Source: Bryopsis sp. KO-2023 (Eukaryota > Chlorophyta > Ulvophyceae > Bryopsidales > Bryopsidaceae). From it: 64,000 nucleotides of DNA. The notes beneath the pieces were generated by a model, which saw only the letters and a program-made list of their open reading frames with translations, was not told where the DNA came from and ran no database searches. A program made the translations under genes and the position numbers. Below are positions 36,101 through 47,243 of this stretch, piece by piece. Within the stretch, counting starts at the first letter, position 1; each line of letters opens with the position of its first letter. The DNA is taken from contig BSYQ01000003.1 of NCBI GenBank assembly GCA_030272585.1, forward strand, positions 4,650,001 to 4,714,000, read 5' to 3'.

Positions 36101-38371
36101 GGGAAATTATTTTACATTTTTAGAGATGGAACACATTTTTTTGATCGTGTAGAGGGGATGGAAGGTTCTGCAGCAATGAAAGAAAGTGTTTTTTTTTTTT
36201 GCTTTCAGGGGACGGCCTACGGATATTTATGCAATGGGTGCATGCTTGTACACGCTGGTGTATGGGAGGATCCCGTTCACGGCTCCGAATTTGTACCAGC
36301 TCTTCCAAGTCGTGCAGAATGAGGATGTGGCTTTCCCGGAAAACGTTCCCATTTCAGAGTCTTTGAAAGACCTCTTGCAGAGACTGCTGACTAAGGTCTG
36401 CAAAACGAAACCTTTCCAGAAATCCCTATCTCCTTATCTTTATATAATTTTTCATTAAATGTATAAAATTGCATACATTTTTTGGAACTGGTACGAAGAA
36501 ATGGCACGGGGAGGTTTGATTTGGATATGAATCGGAATAGAAAAAGCAATGCTGGGATCAAAGCATATGAGTGGGGCCTCCTGTGAAACCAAACAGCCAT
36601 TTAGAAACTGAAAGTAACTTTTTTCCAAAAAAAGGAAAAAGACAAGAGGATTTCTTTCTATTATTGCTATCCTTCGTCGGTATCCCTTACGAGCCCTGCA
36701 ATTTTTTCGCAATTTTTTCCCCTGGTTTCTTTTTTATATCCTGCAAAAGAGCAACCATCTCTCCGACCGTGTCAGGCTTCGCTTTTTTTTCTTCCCCCTG
36801 TGCTTTTGGTACAGGAAATTCACCACATGCAGTGTCTGATTTTTTGTTGTGGTGTGTTTAAAAAAAAAACCACAATTATCTATGCAGAATCCCAAGGAAC
36901 GGATCACATTGTCTGAAATTCGACACCATCCTTGGGTTACCGGCTGTGGGAAATATCCTGTCCCTCGGTGGTCGGACGACCCAAATCACGATGCTAGACG
37001 AGAGGAGGTAAATCATAATTACCACGAAATAATACACAACTTGGCAGCCCATAGCGTAAGGGAGCGCACTTTTCAGGAGGGGGAAATTCTCAGGCAGGGA
37101 GACACAGGTACGTCGGGAAATTCTTAGTGTTATTTAAATATATTTGTTCATTGCGGTCTTCTTTTTTTTTTGAAAAAATATGCATTATGTGAAGGACTGG
37201 AAGCTTTTCTTTTGAGTTTTATTTCCACTGCTCAAATGAGGGGTTTTTGTTTTTTTTTCGATGGTTGGGTGGGGTGAATTCACTGTGGCAGCTGGTGCAT
37301 TAAAGTGTGTTTTGTCGATACTAAGTATTACAACAATAATGGGGGGAGGGGTTCAATTCATCATAACTCAAGGTTTGTGATGATTCGATTTTTTTTTCTC
37401 TCCACCAGGGAATTTCATGCTTTTCATTGTCAGTGGGAAATGTGAGGTCCATTTGAAGTGCTCGATGCCGGTAAGGCGAGCCGGCAGAGGGCATTCTTCT
37501 CAGCGGAAAAATCGCGGCTCTGCTGACAGTGGGGACCCCCTCATGAATTCTTCAGATAGTGCTTCGTCGGTGGCGTTAACGGTGGGTGGAATTTATATTC
37601 ATCGCCTGAGACTCCCAGAATACCTCATTGCTGAATACTGCTCATTGCTGTTTTTTCGGATTGAATGAGTGGGGCATTTAAAGGCCATTCCAGAAGTGTT
37701 CTGCCTGGCGTTTCAAGTTACTTTTTGACATTATGCATTATTTACTCTTTTTTTTTGGTTGGTGAGAATACGTCTTGAAAAAGGTGTCGACAAAAGATGG
37801 GGAAAAATAAAATAAAATAGATACCTTTTTCTTCTTTCTTCGGGGGTTGGAAAGTAGTGATCAATGATACACACATCTCTAAAATGGATATTTTCAAATT
37901 AAAATTATTAATTATTATGTAATGTGCGACGCTCATTTTTTCCATCCCTATCTCGAATAATTTTACAATATGTGTGCGCTTTTTTCCCCCCTCTCCCAAT
38001 AGGAGGAGGACCGACAAGCTCGACAGAATTTAGTGCTGGCTGCTGAGCGAGCTGCGAAGGCCATTCGCAAATTGGAACGGGGGCAGAATGAGCTGATGGT
38101 TGCTCACCGGTCTGCCGGGGATGTCATAGGGGAAATGGCGCTTTTCTCGAGAGAATCTGCAAGGACAGCCACCGTGAAAGCAATGACCAAGACGGTGGTC
38201 AAAATGATGTCCAAGGATGAGGTCTTGAGTTATTTTGCTAGGTTTCCTGAAGCCAAGCAGCACTTGCGGGAGATAATGTGGTCCAGGGAAGGGGAAAGCG
38301 TAACTGTCGAGGGTCTGTATCAGTTGGGGAAAGTGCATGAAGTGCTTGTAAATTCATGGGGCATTCGCTGA
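33108..38371 (+). CDS. GRIK/CaMKK-like protein kinase fused to a C-terminal cyclic-nucleotide-binding domain (about 651 aa)
   Basis: Eleven exons: 33108-33185, 33322-33370, 33424-33549, 33942-34074, 34452-34596, 35067-35339, 35712-35914, 36209-36395, 36888-37107, 37409-37581, 38003-38371. The kinase spans about residues 148-430: glycine loop LGRGACGKVF, lysine in LYAMK, glutamate in DLKREIMIMKKM, catalytic loop HGDLKPEN, SDFG, then GTPAFLAPE. HGD in place of HRD and the GTPxF activation segment fit the GRIK/SnAK branch related to CaMKK and LKB1, which activates SnRK1/AMPK; substrates are inferred. A CNB domain follows (RTFQEGEILRQGDTG; FIVSGKCEVHL; GEMALFSRESARTATVKA), split by ~75 polar residues. 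The intron at 34075 uses GC. The start is the first Met in a frame that stays open upstream to 32988, so the N-terminus could be longer. Confidence 0.8.
33841..33887. repeat. Near-perfect palindrome in kinase intron 3
   Basis: Centred on CTGCAG at 33861-33866, with arms CACTTTTGTCAA / TTGACAAAAGTG and matching A/T flanks, giving about 22-24 bases per arm with almost no loop. It lies within the intron between 33549 and 33942. Confidence 0.6.
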
Positions 38372-41300
38372 GATTTTTCTTTTTCTTTCTTTTTTTTTGT
38401 TGGGGGGTTTTTCTATTTAAAAAAAAAACGATTTTTTTTTCTTTTTCTCCTTTCCAGATGTGTGTGTGTGAGAAAGAGAGAAAAAAAAAGTCGGGGAGAG
38501 GGGGAAAAGGAAGGAAAAAAGAAAAAAGGGATTGTCTGACCACAACGCGCCAAAGAAAAAAACAAAAAAACAAAAAAACAAAAAATTGCCAAAAGAGAAA
38601 ATGGGGGGCCATTTTAAAACAAAAACTCTTGGGGGAATCCAGAAGGGTGTACGGGAGAGAGGTTGCGAAAAGGGAGGGAAGGGGGAGGGGAAATTTACAC
38701 AAAAGTATAAAAAAAGAGGGATAGATTTATCAATGCGAAAAAAAAAACAACAAAGAAAAAAAGACAAAAACAAAAGAAAAAGAAAGCAAAAAAATAGCCA
38801 TTTGGAGTCGGATTTTGGGTTGGTTGCGGGAAAAGACAGGGGTGGTGTATATGTGGCCTTCTATTTGCCAAGGGATGAAATGTTTGTTTCAAAAAAAAAA
38901 GAAAGTAAGCACGGGAGGAAGGGGAGGGGGGGTGTAAAGGGTGTTTAAAAAAAAGAAAGAGAGAAAAAAAACAAAAAAAACCAATCACAATTTACACAAA
39001 ACTGAAAAACAAAATGGATGTTGTCTGACTGGTGCTGGAGTGAGTGAGGGAAAAAGAATTATAAAACGAAAGACAAAAAGGAAGCGAAAAGTTGATTGAC
39101 GGGAAGAAAAAGGCATGAAGCAGGGGGAGAGACGTTTGGGGGGGGGGGAATTCAGATTGAAGTCTGAATATATAGGTGTTTGTTGGCTTGTTTGTTTGTT
39201 TTTTGTAAAGGAGAGAGGGAGGTTGGGGTTGTGTTGAAAGATAAGAATTAAGAGAAAAAAGGTGCATCGATTTGATGTGAAATTCGAACGAAGATTGGTT
39301 ATTCTTGTAATGCCGAGCCACTTTCTATGACAGACTGATAGCGTGGGTTGGGGAAATGAGAGGGTGGGGGGTTTAGGGAATGGAGTTCTGGAAAGGCAAA
39401 AAAGACAAAGCAAATGGGAAAGCGAAGAAACAAGGATTTGTAAAAGGAGATTCGAAAGGAAAAAAAGAAAAAAAAAGGGGTACAGTGAACCAATCATTGA
39501 AGGAGATACTTTAATTTTTTTAATTTTTTTTTCTCGACTTTTTTTATTTTTTTGGAAATTCTCTTTCACTTCAAAGAGGAATGTGATCGAAGTTTTCTCT
39601 ACTTGTGATCAAAGAAAGTTGAGGTGGAAAAAAAGAGTGAGAAGAAAAAGTGAGACAAGTATGATCGCAAGCGGAAAGGTTGAGGGAATGGGTGAGGAAA
39701 GCGGGCGTCAATAGACGGCTTTTTTTTGTTTTTGTTTTAAAAAATGAAACAGCTTAGCGTCCATTTGTTATCCCCTGTTTTTTTTCTCGTTTTTTTTTCC
39801 CCCCTCCCCCTTGTGTCTGCACATACATTTCTACATCATCTGTCCGGTTCTGTTTTGGTGGGTTGTTTTTCCTTCCTACTTTTTTTTTTGTTGTGTTGAG
39901 AAAAGAATGGAGGATGGAAACCCCATAAAAAGGAGAGGGGGGGGAAGGAAAGGGGGCGGTTTGAAAAGGAGCCAATCAATAGTAGAAGAAAAGAACACAC
40001 ACACCAAAAAAGAAAAAATTGAAAAAAATATGGGTTGTGTGCGGCATGGAAGAAAAGAAAAAGGAAAAATATATATATGGGATTGCTGGGTTGTTATAGC
40101 AGCACCGACTTGTCAATGAATTTGGGGGAAAATGTGTGAAAACTGGAAGGTGGGAGAAAAAAAAGAAAAGGTAAAAGAAAAAAAAGGAGCAATGCGTTGA
40201 AGGAGGTTAGGAAAACATAATCATAATCCAAGAGGGGAAGAGGCACACAGACAAAAATGTCATATTTTCAGTGATAAAAAAGAAAGATAAAATTGGGTGT
40301 GGGGAGGCGATTTCGCACAGATCGATTCCCTCCAAAGATTAAAAAAAAGGAAAGATAAAGAAAAAAAAAAAAAATGGGGGGGGGGGAAGGGAGGAACGAC
40401 AACAGAAGAGATTCAGGTTGTTTTTTTTACCACATATGTTTTTCTCAATGATTTCACTGCATTCCTCTCCCCTCCCCCCTGAAACATAAGGATGCGTGTA
40501 GGTCCAGACCCCTCACATCCACATCGCCCCCCCCCCCCCCCTTGGTTTTCCTACCTCCTTTTCCCCCACCCCTGTTGAAAAAGAAGAGAGAGAGAGAAGT
40601 TTCCACTGCAAAGCTATTTCTCCCCCCACCCCCCCATAACAGCAACTGCCCCAAGTAGATGGTGTTTTCTGAAGAAAAACAGGTCTCCAGCTATCTCTCG
40701 AAAAACGTTGTTTTCAAAGCGTAGGCAGGATGTATGACATTTTCCCAGATTTTTTCCAGGCCTTTTTGAGAAAAAACAAACACATATTGGAAGTGTCGGA
40801 GAAAAGAAAAGGGGGGGAGGGGGGTGCTGGGAAGAAAGAATGACAACAGGAGCACTCCTTGTGTTTGTTTGAATCGAGGCTTTTTTTTTGCCCTGACTTT
40901 TATTATTTTATTTGATTTTGCGTGGTTCTTGAATTTTTACTCTTTTTTTTTAAATCAAGGAGCTGACGAGCGTGTTGGAAAAAAAAGGAAAAAAGAAAAA
41001 GAAAGAAAAGGGTGGCCAGGCAGGGATATGGAAGGAAGATATTATATATGTATATATACGATGTATGTTTTATATATATATATATATATTTACAGCTTGG
41101 CAAGCACTTGAACGAGGGCATTTTATCACCTCAAAATTTTCTGAGTGGAGAGAAGAAAATTGAAATGCATATAGTCTGTCTGGGTCATGATGGGAGAAAG
41201 GAGTTTTTCAAAAGAAGAGAGCAAAAAGGAAAAAAAAAAGAAAAAGAAAAATATATATATATATTCCATAAGAAAAAAAAGAGTGATAAAAGTGGGAGCA

Positions 41301-42824
41301 AACAAAACAAAACAAAAAAAACTCATTTCAGCATCAAAAAGATGAAATGTGCCCTTCTCGACTTGTCCGTGGTGGTAAAACAATGCTTGTCTGATTCCAT
41401 GGCCATTTCACTGTTGGGTGGGGGAAAAAGACGACAAAAAAAAAGAAGAGAAAGGGAGGAAAAAAAGAAAAAAAAAAGAGAAAGGAGAAACCAAAAGATA
41501 AGAAAAGAAAAAACGCGGCGAAATGTATTTATTAAAAGAAAAAGAAAGAAAAGAGAGAAAAAAAAATGCAGCGGGAGCAGCTTTTTTTTATTGGTGCGTT
41601 TGTTCGTTTATTCTTGAAGCAGTTTTTTTTTTAATCATGCGGAAAGGGTTTAAAAAAAAAAATGCGATGCGGGAATAACTTGAAAAAAAAAAGATAACAA
41701 GAGCCAAAACTAAAAGATATGGGAAGAGAGAGAGAGAGAGCAGAGAGGAAAAAAAAACAAAAAAAACAAAGAAGAAACAAAGAAACGCATCAAATGGGTG
41801 TTGGGGGGGAGAGAAGGAGTTGGGGGGGGGGGAATGAATGCTGAGCAAGAATCGACACAGAGCTACATTATATGCATCGAAGAAGAAATGGGTGGTGGTG
41901 CTCCAATTGAAGATTGTGTTCGTTGCACAGCATTTGTGCTGTCTGGAGGGGGGGGGGGAAATACCAAACAAAAAGAAACAAACATGGAAGGGGATGGAGA
42001 GAAAGAGGGCTTTTTTTCAGTCACAGGAAACAAGAAATTGGAGTTGTAATTTTATTTTCTTGGTCCCGTTGGGGGGTGGCTGGGCGTTTTTTGCTTGCTT
42101 TTTTTTTTTTTGTTCAATCGGATGGGAGGGGAAGTGCATCATTCGCCGGGGATCTAAATCTCGCTGAGTTATAAATTAGATTAAGATCTAGAAAAAAGAA
42201 AAAATATGTTGTAGCTTGTTTTTTTGGGTGGGGAAGGGGAAAGGGACGGGGGAAATGGGTTAATGGAGCCGTTATCACCAGCAGTGAGAACAATCTTGCT
42301 GACCTAATTTTGGGAACCTCGTTTTTTTTTTCGACTTGGGAAGTTCATCTGCTACCGGCTGTCGAAAGAACTGACTCTCCTGTATTTGTTACTACTGATG
42401 TGGGTGCCCCTCTTCACAATGGTGGGATTTGCAGAACTGAAAAACCTCGTGTGTGTGGAGAGAGGGAAAACGTGTCAAGTGAATGTGTCAAGGGAGGGTG
42501 CAAGACGTATAACTGCCATCGAACAAATAACGCAACACTCAGTGATTCTGAACGCAATGATCTGCTGACACGGATATCCCTGTTACGTCTCCGTATCAAA
42601 CCCAACAATCCCCATGAAAGCGTCAAAAGCCACTTTCTAACGTTCGGCGCGAGTGTTGAACTCATACCGAAGTTCCCATCGACTTCGAAGACGATTGGGG
42701 ATGCGATGCTGCTGGATTCGAAATCAAAAAGGGCGCCCCTCCAAAGCGTTTCCGTGTGGCGCTGGCATTCAGTTCGGTTGGAAGAGCACCTTCTCTACTT
42801 GGTGGCGCCGGTAGATCAAAAGCG
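38372..42824. other. Long purine-biased, homopolymer-rich intergenic region
   Basis: About 4.4 kb between the kinase stop and the CAP gene start. From 38400 to about 42250 the plus strand is strikingly rich in A and G runs, with few C. Translations are Lys/Arg/Glu- or Phe-rich and not credible genes. (TA)n tracts occur at 41041-41090 and 41251-41265. The last ~500 bases are of normal composition and probably the 5' UTR and promoter of the CAP gene. Confidence 0.55.
41041..41090. repeat. (TA)n microsatellite
   Basis: Two TA-rich tracts separated by CGATGTATGTTT, inside the purine-biased spacer. Confidence 0.8.
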
Positions 42825-45800
42825 ATGATTTCGTTGTTCTGTCTTGTGTTCGGGGTGCTTCTCCTCCTACATGAAACGACTGGGCAAGAGGCAGGGGACG
42901 TCAAAGTTGTGGCCTCGGCCATAGGTTTCGATCCCGATAACCAGGGTCCCCCAGTCTGCTACAACAGCAGCTCCCCGAGCGAGTGTGTAAACAACCGTGA
43001 CTTCATACGGATTCTTGCGTCGGAGAACGCCGATGCTTGTAGCGACGCTCCTTTTACGGCGTCCACAACAAAAGACGTCATTGCGGAGTCGGTATGTTTC
43101 GCGCGCACGATGGTGTTGATCGGACACGCAGGAACTGTGTAAGCCTTTCTAAAATGCTCATTCGTCTATAGGTGACAAGATGCTTGAATGCTGTTCGAGT
43201 GCAACCGGAGCTTTTGCGCGGTATGTCTCCCTGCGACGCCTCTGGGTTTGAGGAACTTCTCAGGCCACGGCGTAGCCCACTTCGTGCTGGAAACTATGAA
43301 GATGAAGAACGCAGCCAGCCTCTCGATAGGTACAGCTGATGGGGTGACTCCTGTTCAGACAGTCGCCCGCTTTCATCTAGTCTTCTGACGAGTTTGTTCC
43401 ATTCAAGGGCTGCTGTGACGCACGCATCCTTTATGAGAGACATGCTGGCACTTGGCCACGAAGGATCAAATGGAATGGACTTTGTCGGGGGCATCACAAG
43501 CACAGGTTGGAAAGGATTTCCTGTAGCCCAAGCGATTGCTCGCGGCTCAGCAAATGCGCGCGCTTTTGTTTCGGAATGGATATGGTACGTTGCTCAGCCC
43601 TGGGCTGCAAGAAACAAAGCACTTTACCCTGCAGCTGGCAAGATTGAGCGAACTTATTAAGAAACTAAGACTCCTGTTCTTTGCTCTTGCAGCTCGGAAA
43701 GCAATCGAGAAATTCTCATGGTACGTGCCAGCATCGCTTGAGGTCATGTCTAAATTGTGTTTGCAACAAAGTGATGGACGTCTTGCAACATGTTTGAACC
43801 TTAACACAGCTCCTGTATTCCAGTCTTGCGCTTTTGACACGATCGGGGCTGGGGCGGCAAACGTCCCTGGAACAACAGAGTGGTTCGTCACAGTTCAGCT
43901 TGGCTGCTCTGCGTTCGATGGGGACTGTCGCTGCAGCACGGTCGAAGTTGTTGAATCCCCTCCTCAACTCCCGATAGCAGCAATACCACTTGAAGAAGGG
44001 GCCATTCAAGAACAAAGTATTGAAGTCATAACTCCTGACATCGGAGAGGCAAAAATCGCGGGAGATCCAGCTGGTGTGACGTCGCCGGCTTGCATTTTTG
44101 CCACCACTCCAGACTGTGTGAATCCCAGATCTTTGATTGCAACTCAAGCCAATGCTGACATCGATCAAGCTTGTCCTGATGTGCGGCTGTATGGGTCTGG
44201 ATTGAGTCTGGGGGAGGTGACAAATCAGGTGGGTTGAAGTTTTTGGCGAAAAGAAGACACTGTAACTTTGCCCACATCTTGAGTTGAGTGTTGACGGCCT
44301 CCCGTTTACCTGGATTTCTCCAGGCATGCGTGCTGCCTGCTGTTAGAACAACGGTAGTGAGTGCCTTCGTATTTGTTGAATGAGGTTCATGCTCTGCAGA
44401 TAGAAGAATGCATAAACGCTTATCGTATTGCTCCGAACGCGTTTGAGAGCCTTCTGCCATGCGCATACACTTTCCGGGACGAAGTCACGGTCCCTCAACG
44501 AACACCTTTGAAAGTCACTCGTCAGAGCAGCGATAACCCCATTCATCCTTTGGATGTGTAAGTTTCCTGTCCTTCCAGTTGCAACAGGCTATATGCTCCA
44601 TCTGACCAGAGTTCTCAGGCTTGGGAATTTTCTTCCAGGTCCTCCACTGCACATTCGAGAGACATGGCTAATCGAAATTACTTCAGTCACGATAGCCAGG
44701 ACGGAAGATCATTCAGCGATAGAATTCTTGCAGAGGGTTGGAAAGGGTATCCAATTGGAGAGAACATAGCAGCTGGGTACCAAACAGTGCGGGCGACAGT
44801 GCTTGGATGGGTGTGGTAGGTGCAGGTTACACATAATATTTGCTTGCTTTCAAAACAAATGGCGCTTTGCTGAGATGTTTTTGTGTTCGTGACGGTAGCT
44901 CTGCTGGACATCGAAGGAGCTTGATGGTAGGTTGGTGGATGTTTCGACGTCTTACTAAGACCTGCGACCTGAAATGTCGAACCTGCTGAAAACTTCTTTC
45001 TCGTGTTTGCTGCTTGCAGTCGTGTGGCTTCGATATAATGGGGACAGGTGTGGCGTTCAACCCCGACTCCAAATTCAAGTATTACTACACACAAAATTTT
45101 GGCTGCGGGGCCTCCAGCGGCGAATGCAAATGTGGCGACACCATCCAAGCCGCCCCTCCGCGTGCTGCACCGACGCGATCATCTCCCACTCAGAGACGCT
45201 CAACACCAGTTCGTCTCCCTCCACCATCTCCTCCCGCTGGTCAGAGAGATATTCCAGATGCGTCCACAAGGAACACATTTGATTCGTCTTCACTTCCCAG
45301 TACCAGCACACCATCACCTTCACCAAAACCAATTGTAATCAGGGCAGGTCCAAACACCAGCAGGCCCAGATCTCCCTCTCAAACTCAAACTCCGCGTCGG
45401 CAAAGGGATGCAAGGCAGAGAAACAGGAGAAATAGACGGAGGGGGAGACAAAGTAACAACAGGGGCGCTTCTGCGAGTCGCTCCTCAGAGCAGGATGTCT
45501 TTCAAGAAGTATTCACCTTCATTGAGAGCTCACCTCGACTCTCAGGGATGTTGGAAAACGCAGATGTTGCGAACGTTTTTATTAGGCGTGGAGTAGGTAG
45601 CCCCACCACAAATATTTTTGGACAGTCCCTGAACGGTACATTGAAATCTGAACCCCGCGTTGTCGGGGACCCGCTTGTCTGGATGAACCCCACAAGGGAG
45701 AAAGCGCCACGATGCTTTGTGTTTCCTGGAGAAGAGTGTGCGGGAGATGATTATGTTGCACCAGAGCTTGTGGATCCAGAAGAAGTGTGCAGCTCGGCGC

Positions 45801-47243
45801 CTTTCAATGGAACCGATATTGACATTGCCAACGATGTGGGTGGGAATGCTTCTGGCACCTACTGTCTTTCATTGTTTTATCGTTGATATCAGATTTCTTT
45901 TATTTTTTCTGAGAAACGTGCAACTTGACGCCGTAGGTGGAGAGATGTGCAAACGCGTTTCGGGTCGATCCTGACGCTTTTGCTCCCATCCTCCCTTGCG
46001 AGTATACGTTCAGATCAGATGTCCTTGTTCCCCCAAGAGGACCCCTCAAAAGTGCCGAGCAAAAAGAGCAGGTTGCTGAAGACCCCCTTGATAGAGCCTC
46101 AATGATTCACTCCTTTGATTCAGCCACCAGCGGGGCGCTTCTGGGTCACATTGATGCCAACGGCAAGAATGTGGTTGAGCGTCTGGAGGATCAGAATGTG
46201 ACCACTTCTCTAGTTGGAGAGCTTATTTCAGCTGGCTATCAGAGTGTTCAGGAAGCTGTTTTGGCTTGGGTTTGGTAAGTATAGTCGTTCTTGGTGGTGT
46301 GCAAAATGGTTGAGACAGTGAGTGTGGTGGTTCGAGGCATGGAGCTAATTCCTTAACTTTGTGTGTACAGTTCACCTACTCATCGGCAGCTGTTGATGGT
46401 AAGCGTTTTTCTCCAGCTGTGAAGTGTTTCTATCGTGTATGTTTTCGTGCTGATTGCGAACTCAAGAATATACTTTTTTGCGTTCGCAGTCGTGTGGTTT
46501 CGATTCCTTCGGAACTGGGGTCTCCATGGACAAATTTTCTGGGCTCCAAACATACGTTACGCAGACTTTTACGTGCTCGCGGCCAGATGGAGAGTGCACC
46601 TGTGCTCCAAGAGGAAACAACGACGCAATTGAGACTCTTCCATCGAGAATGATGTGCACGGTGGGGTCCTCCCAGGACGACCGTGTGGGGTCAAGTGTTC
46701 AGGCCACCAGCCGCCACAGCAAGACTAGGTGAGGGAACAAGAATCACTCGAGATCCCGCAAGCAGCGTTTTGACCCATCCTTCCACAAGTGGAAATATTT
46801 CCTTGTGAGCATCGTGTTTCATCTTCTAAAGCGCTTCACTGTTGTCTTTTTTCCTTGATCTTGATCAAAACAGAGGCGCTTTACCCAGAGGGATTATGTA
46901 CACGCTGAATGCTGCGGCGATTGGTGAGGGGTGCTTACCCACCACCATTGAGTCTCAACTGGTTATCGCGATTTTCCTGGACAAGGAGATGTCGCAGCTG
47001 AAAAGGGAAGACTTTGAGATTGATATGAACTCAGCCCTGCAAATTCATGTCAGGCCAGCAGAGGGGAAGAATGGAAAAGTTTGGCTGTTGACAGTCGTGG
47101 TTCCTGACAGCTTCTTTGGGTTAGTGGAAATCAGTATGGCTTTTGCGGAGCCCAAGCAAACGCTGCGAGTAAAACGAGTAACGGAGAAGGAGATGCTGGA
47201 TCATATCATAAGGTCGTCGTCTGGGGGCAGGTCCTGCCCATAG
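42825..47243 (+). CDS. Secreted protein with three tandem CAP/SCP-type domains (about 1062 aa)
   Basis: Thirteen exons: 42825-43091, 43172-43329, 43408-43584, 43693-43720, 43824-44228, 44400-44557, 44639-44815, 44899-44926, 45020-45835, 45937-46274, 46371-46398, 46490-46728, 46874-47243. Signal peptide MISLFCLVFGVLLLLHETTGQ. Each repeat has a Cys pair (CxNAxRxxP...LPC), then a CAP domain. CAP2 (about 400-500) is best preserved: HSRDMANRNYFSHD, GENIAAGY, SAGHRRSLM, FDIMGTGVAFNP, as in YkwD/PR-1-like proteins. CAP1 and CAP3 are divergent. A ~120-residue Pro/Ser/Arg-rich linker follows CAP2. The last ~120 residues form a separate domain I do not recognise. CAP proteins act extracellularly, often in sterol or peptide binding; the ligand is unknown. 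An in-frame upstream ATG at 42756 would spoil the signal peptide. Confidence 0.82.

Noticed and set aside
38356..39714. Several 100-190 codon ORFs on both strands
   Set aside because: Lys/Arg/Glu or Phe/Leu low-complexity translations of homopolymer DNA; no start context or homology.
42310..42828. 172-codon plus-strand ORF just before the CAP gene
   Set aside because: Overlaps the CAP start in another frame, no domain or signal peptide; treated as 5' UTR/promoter.
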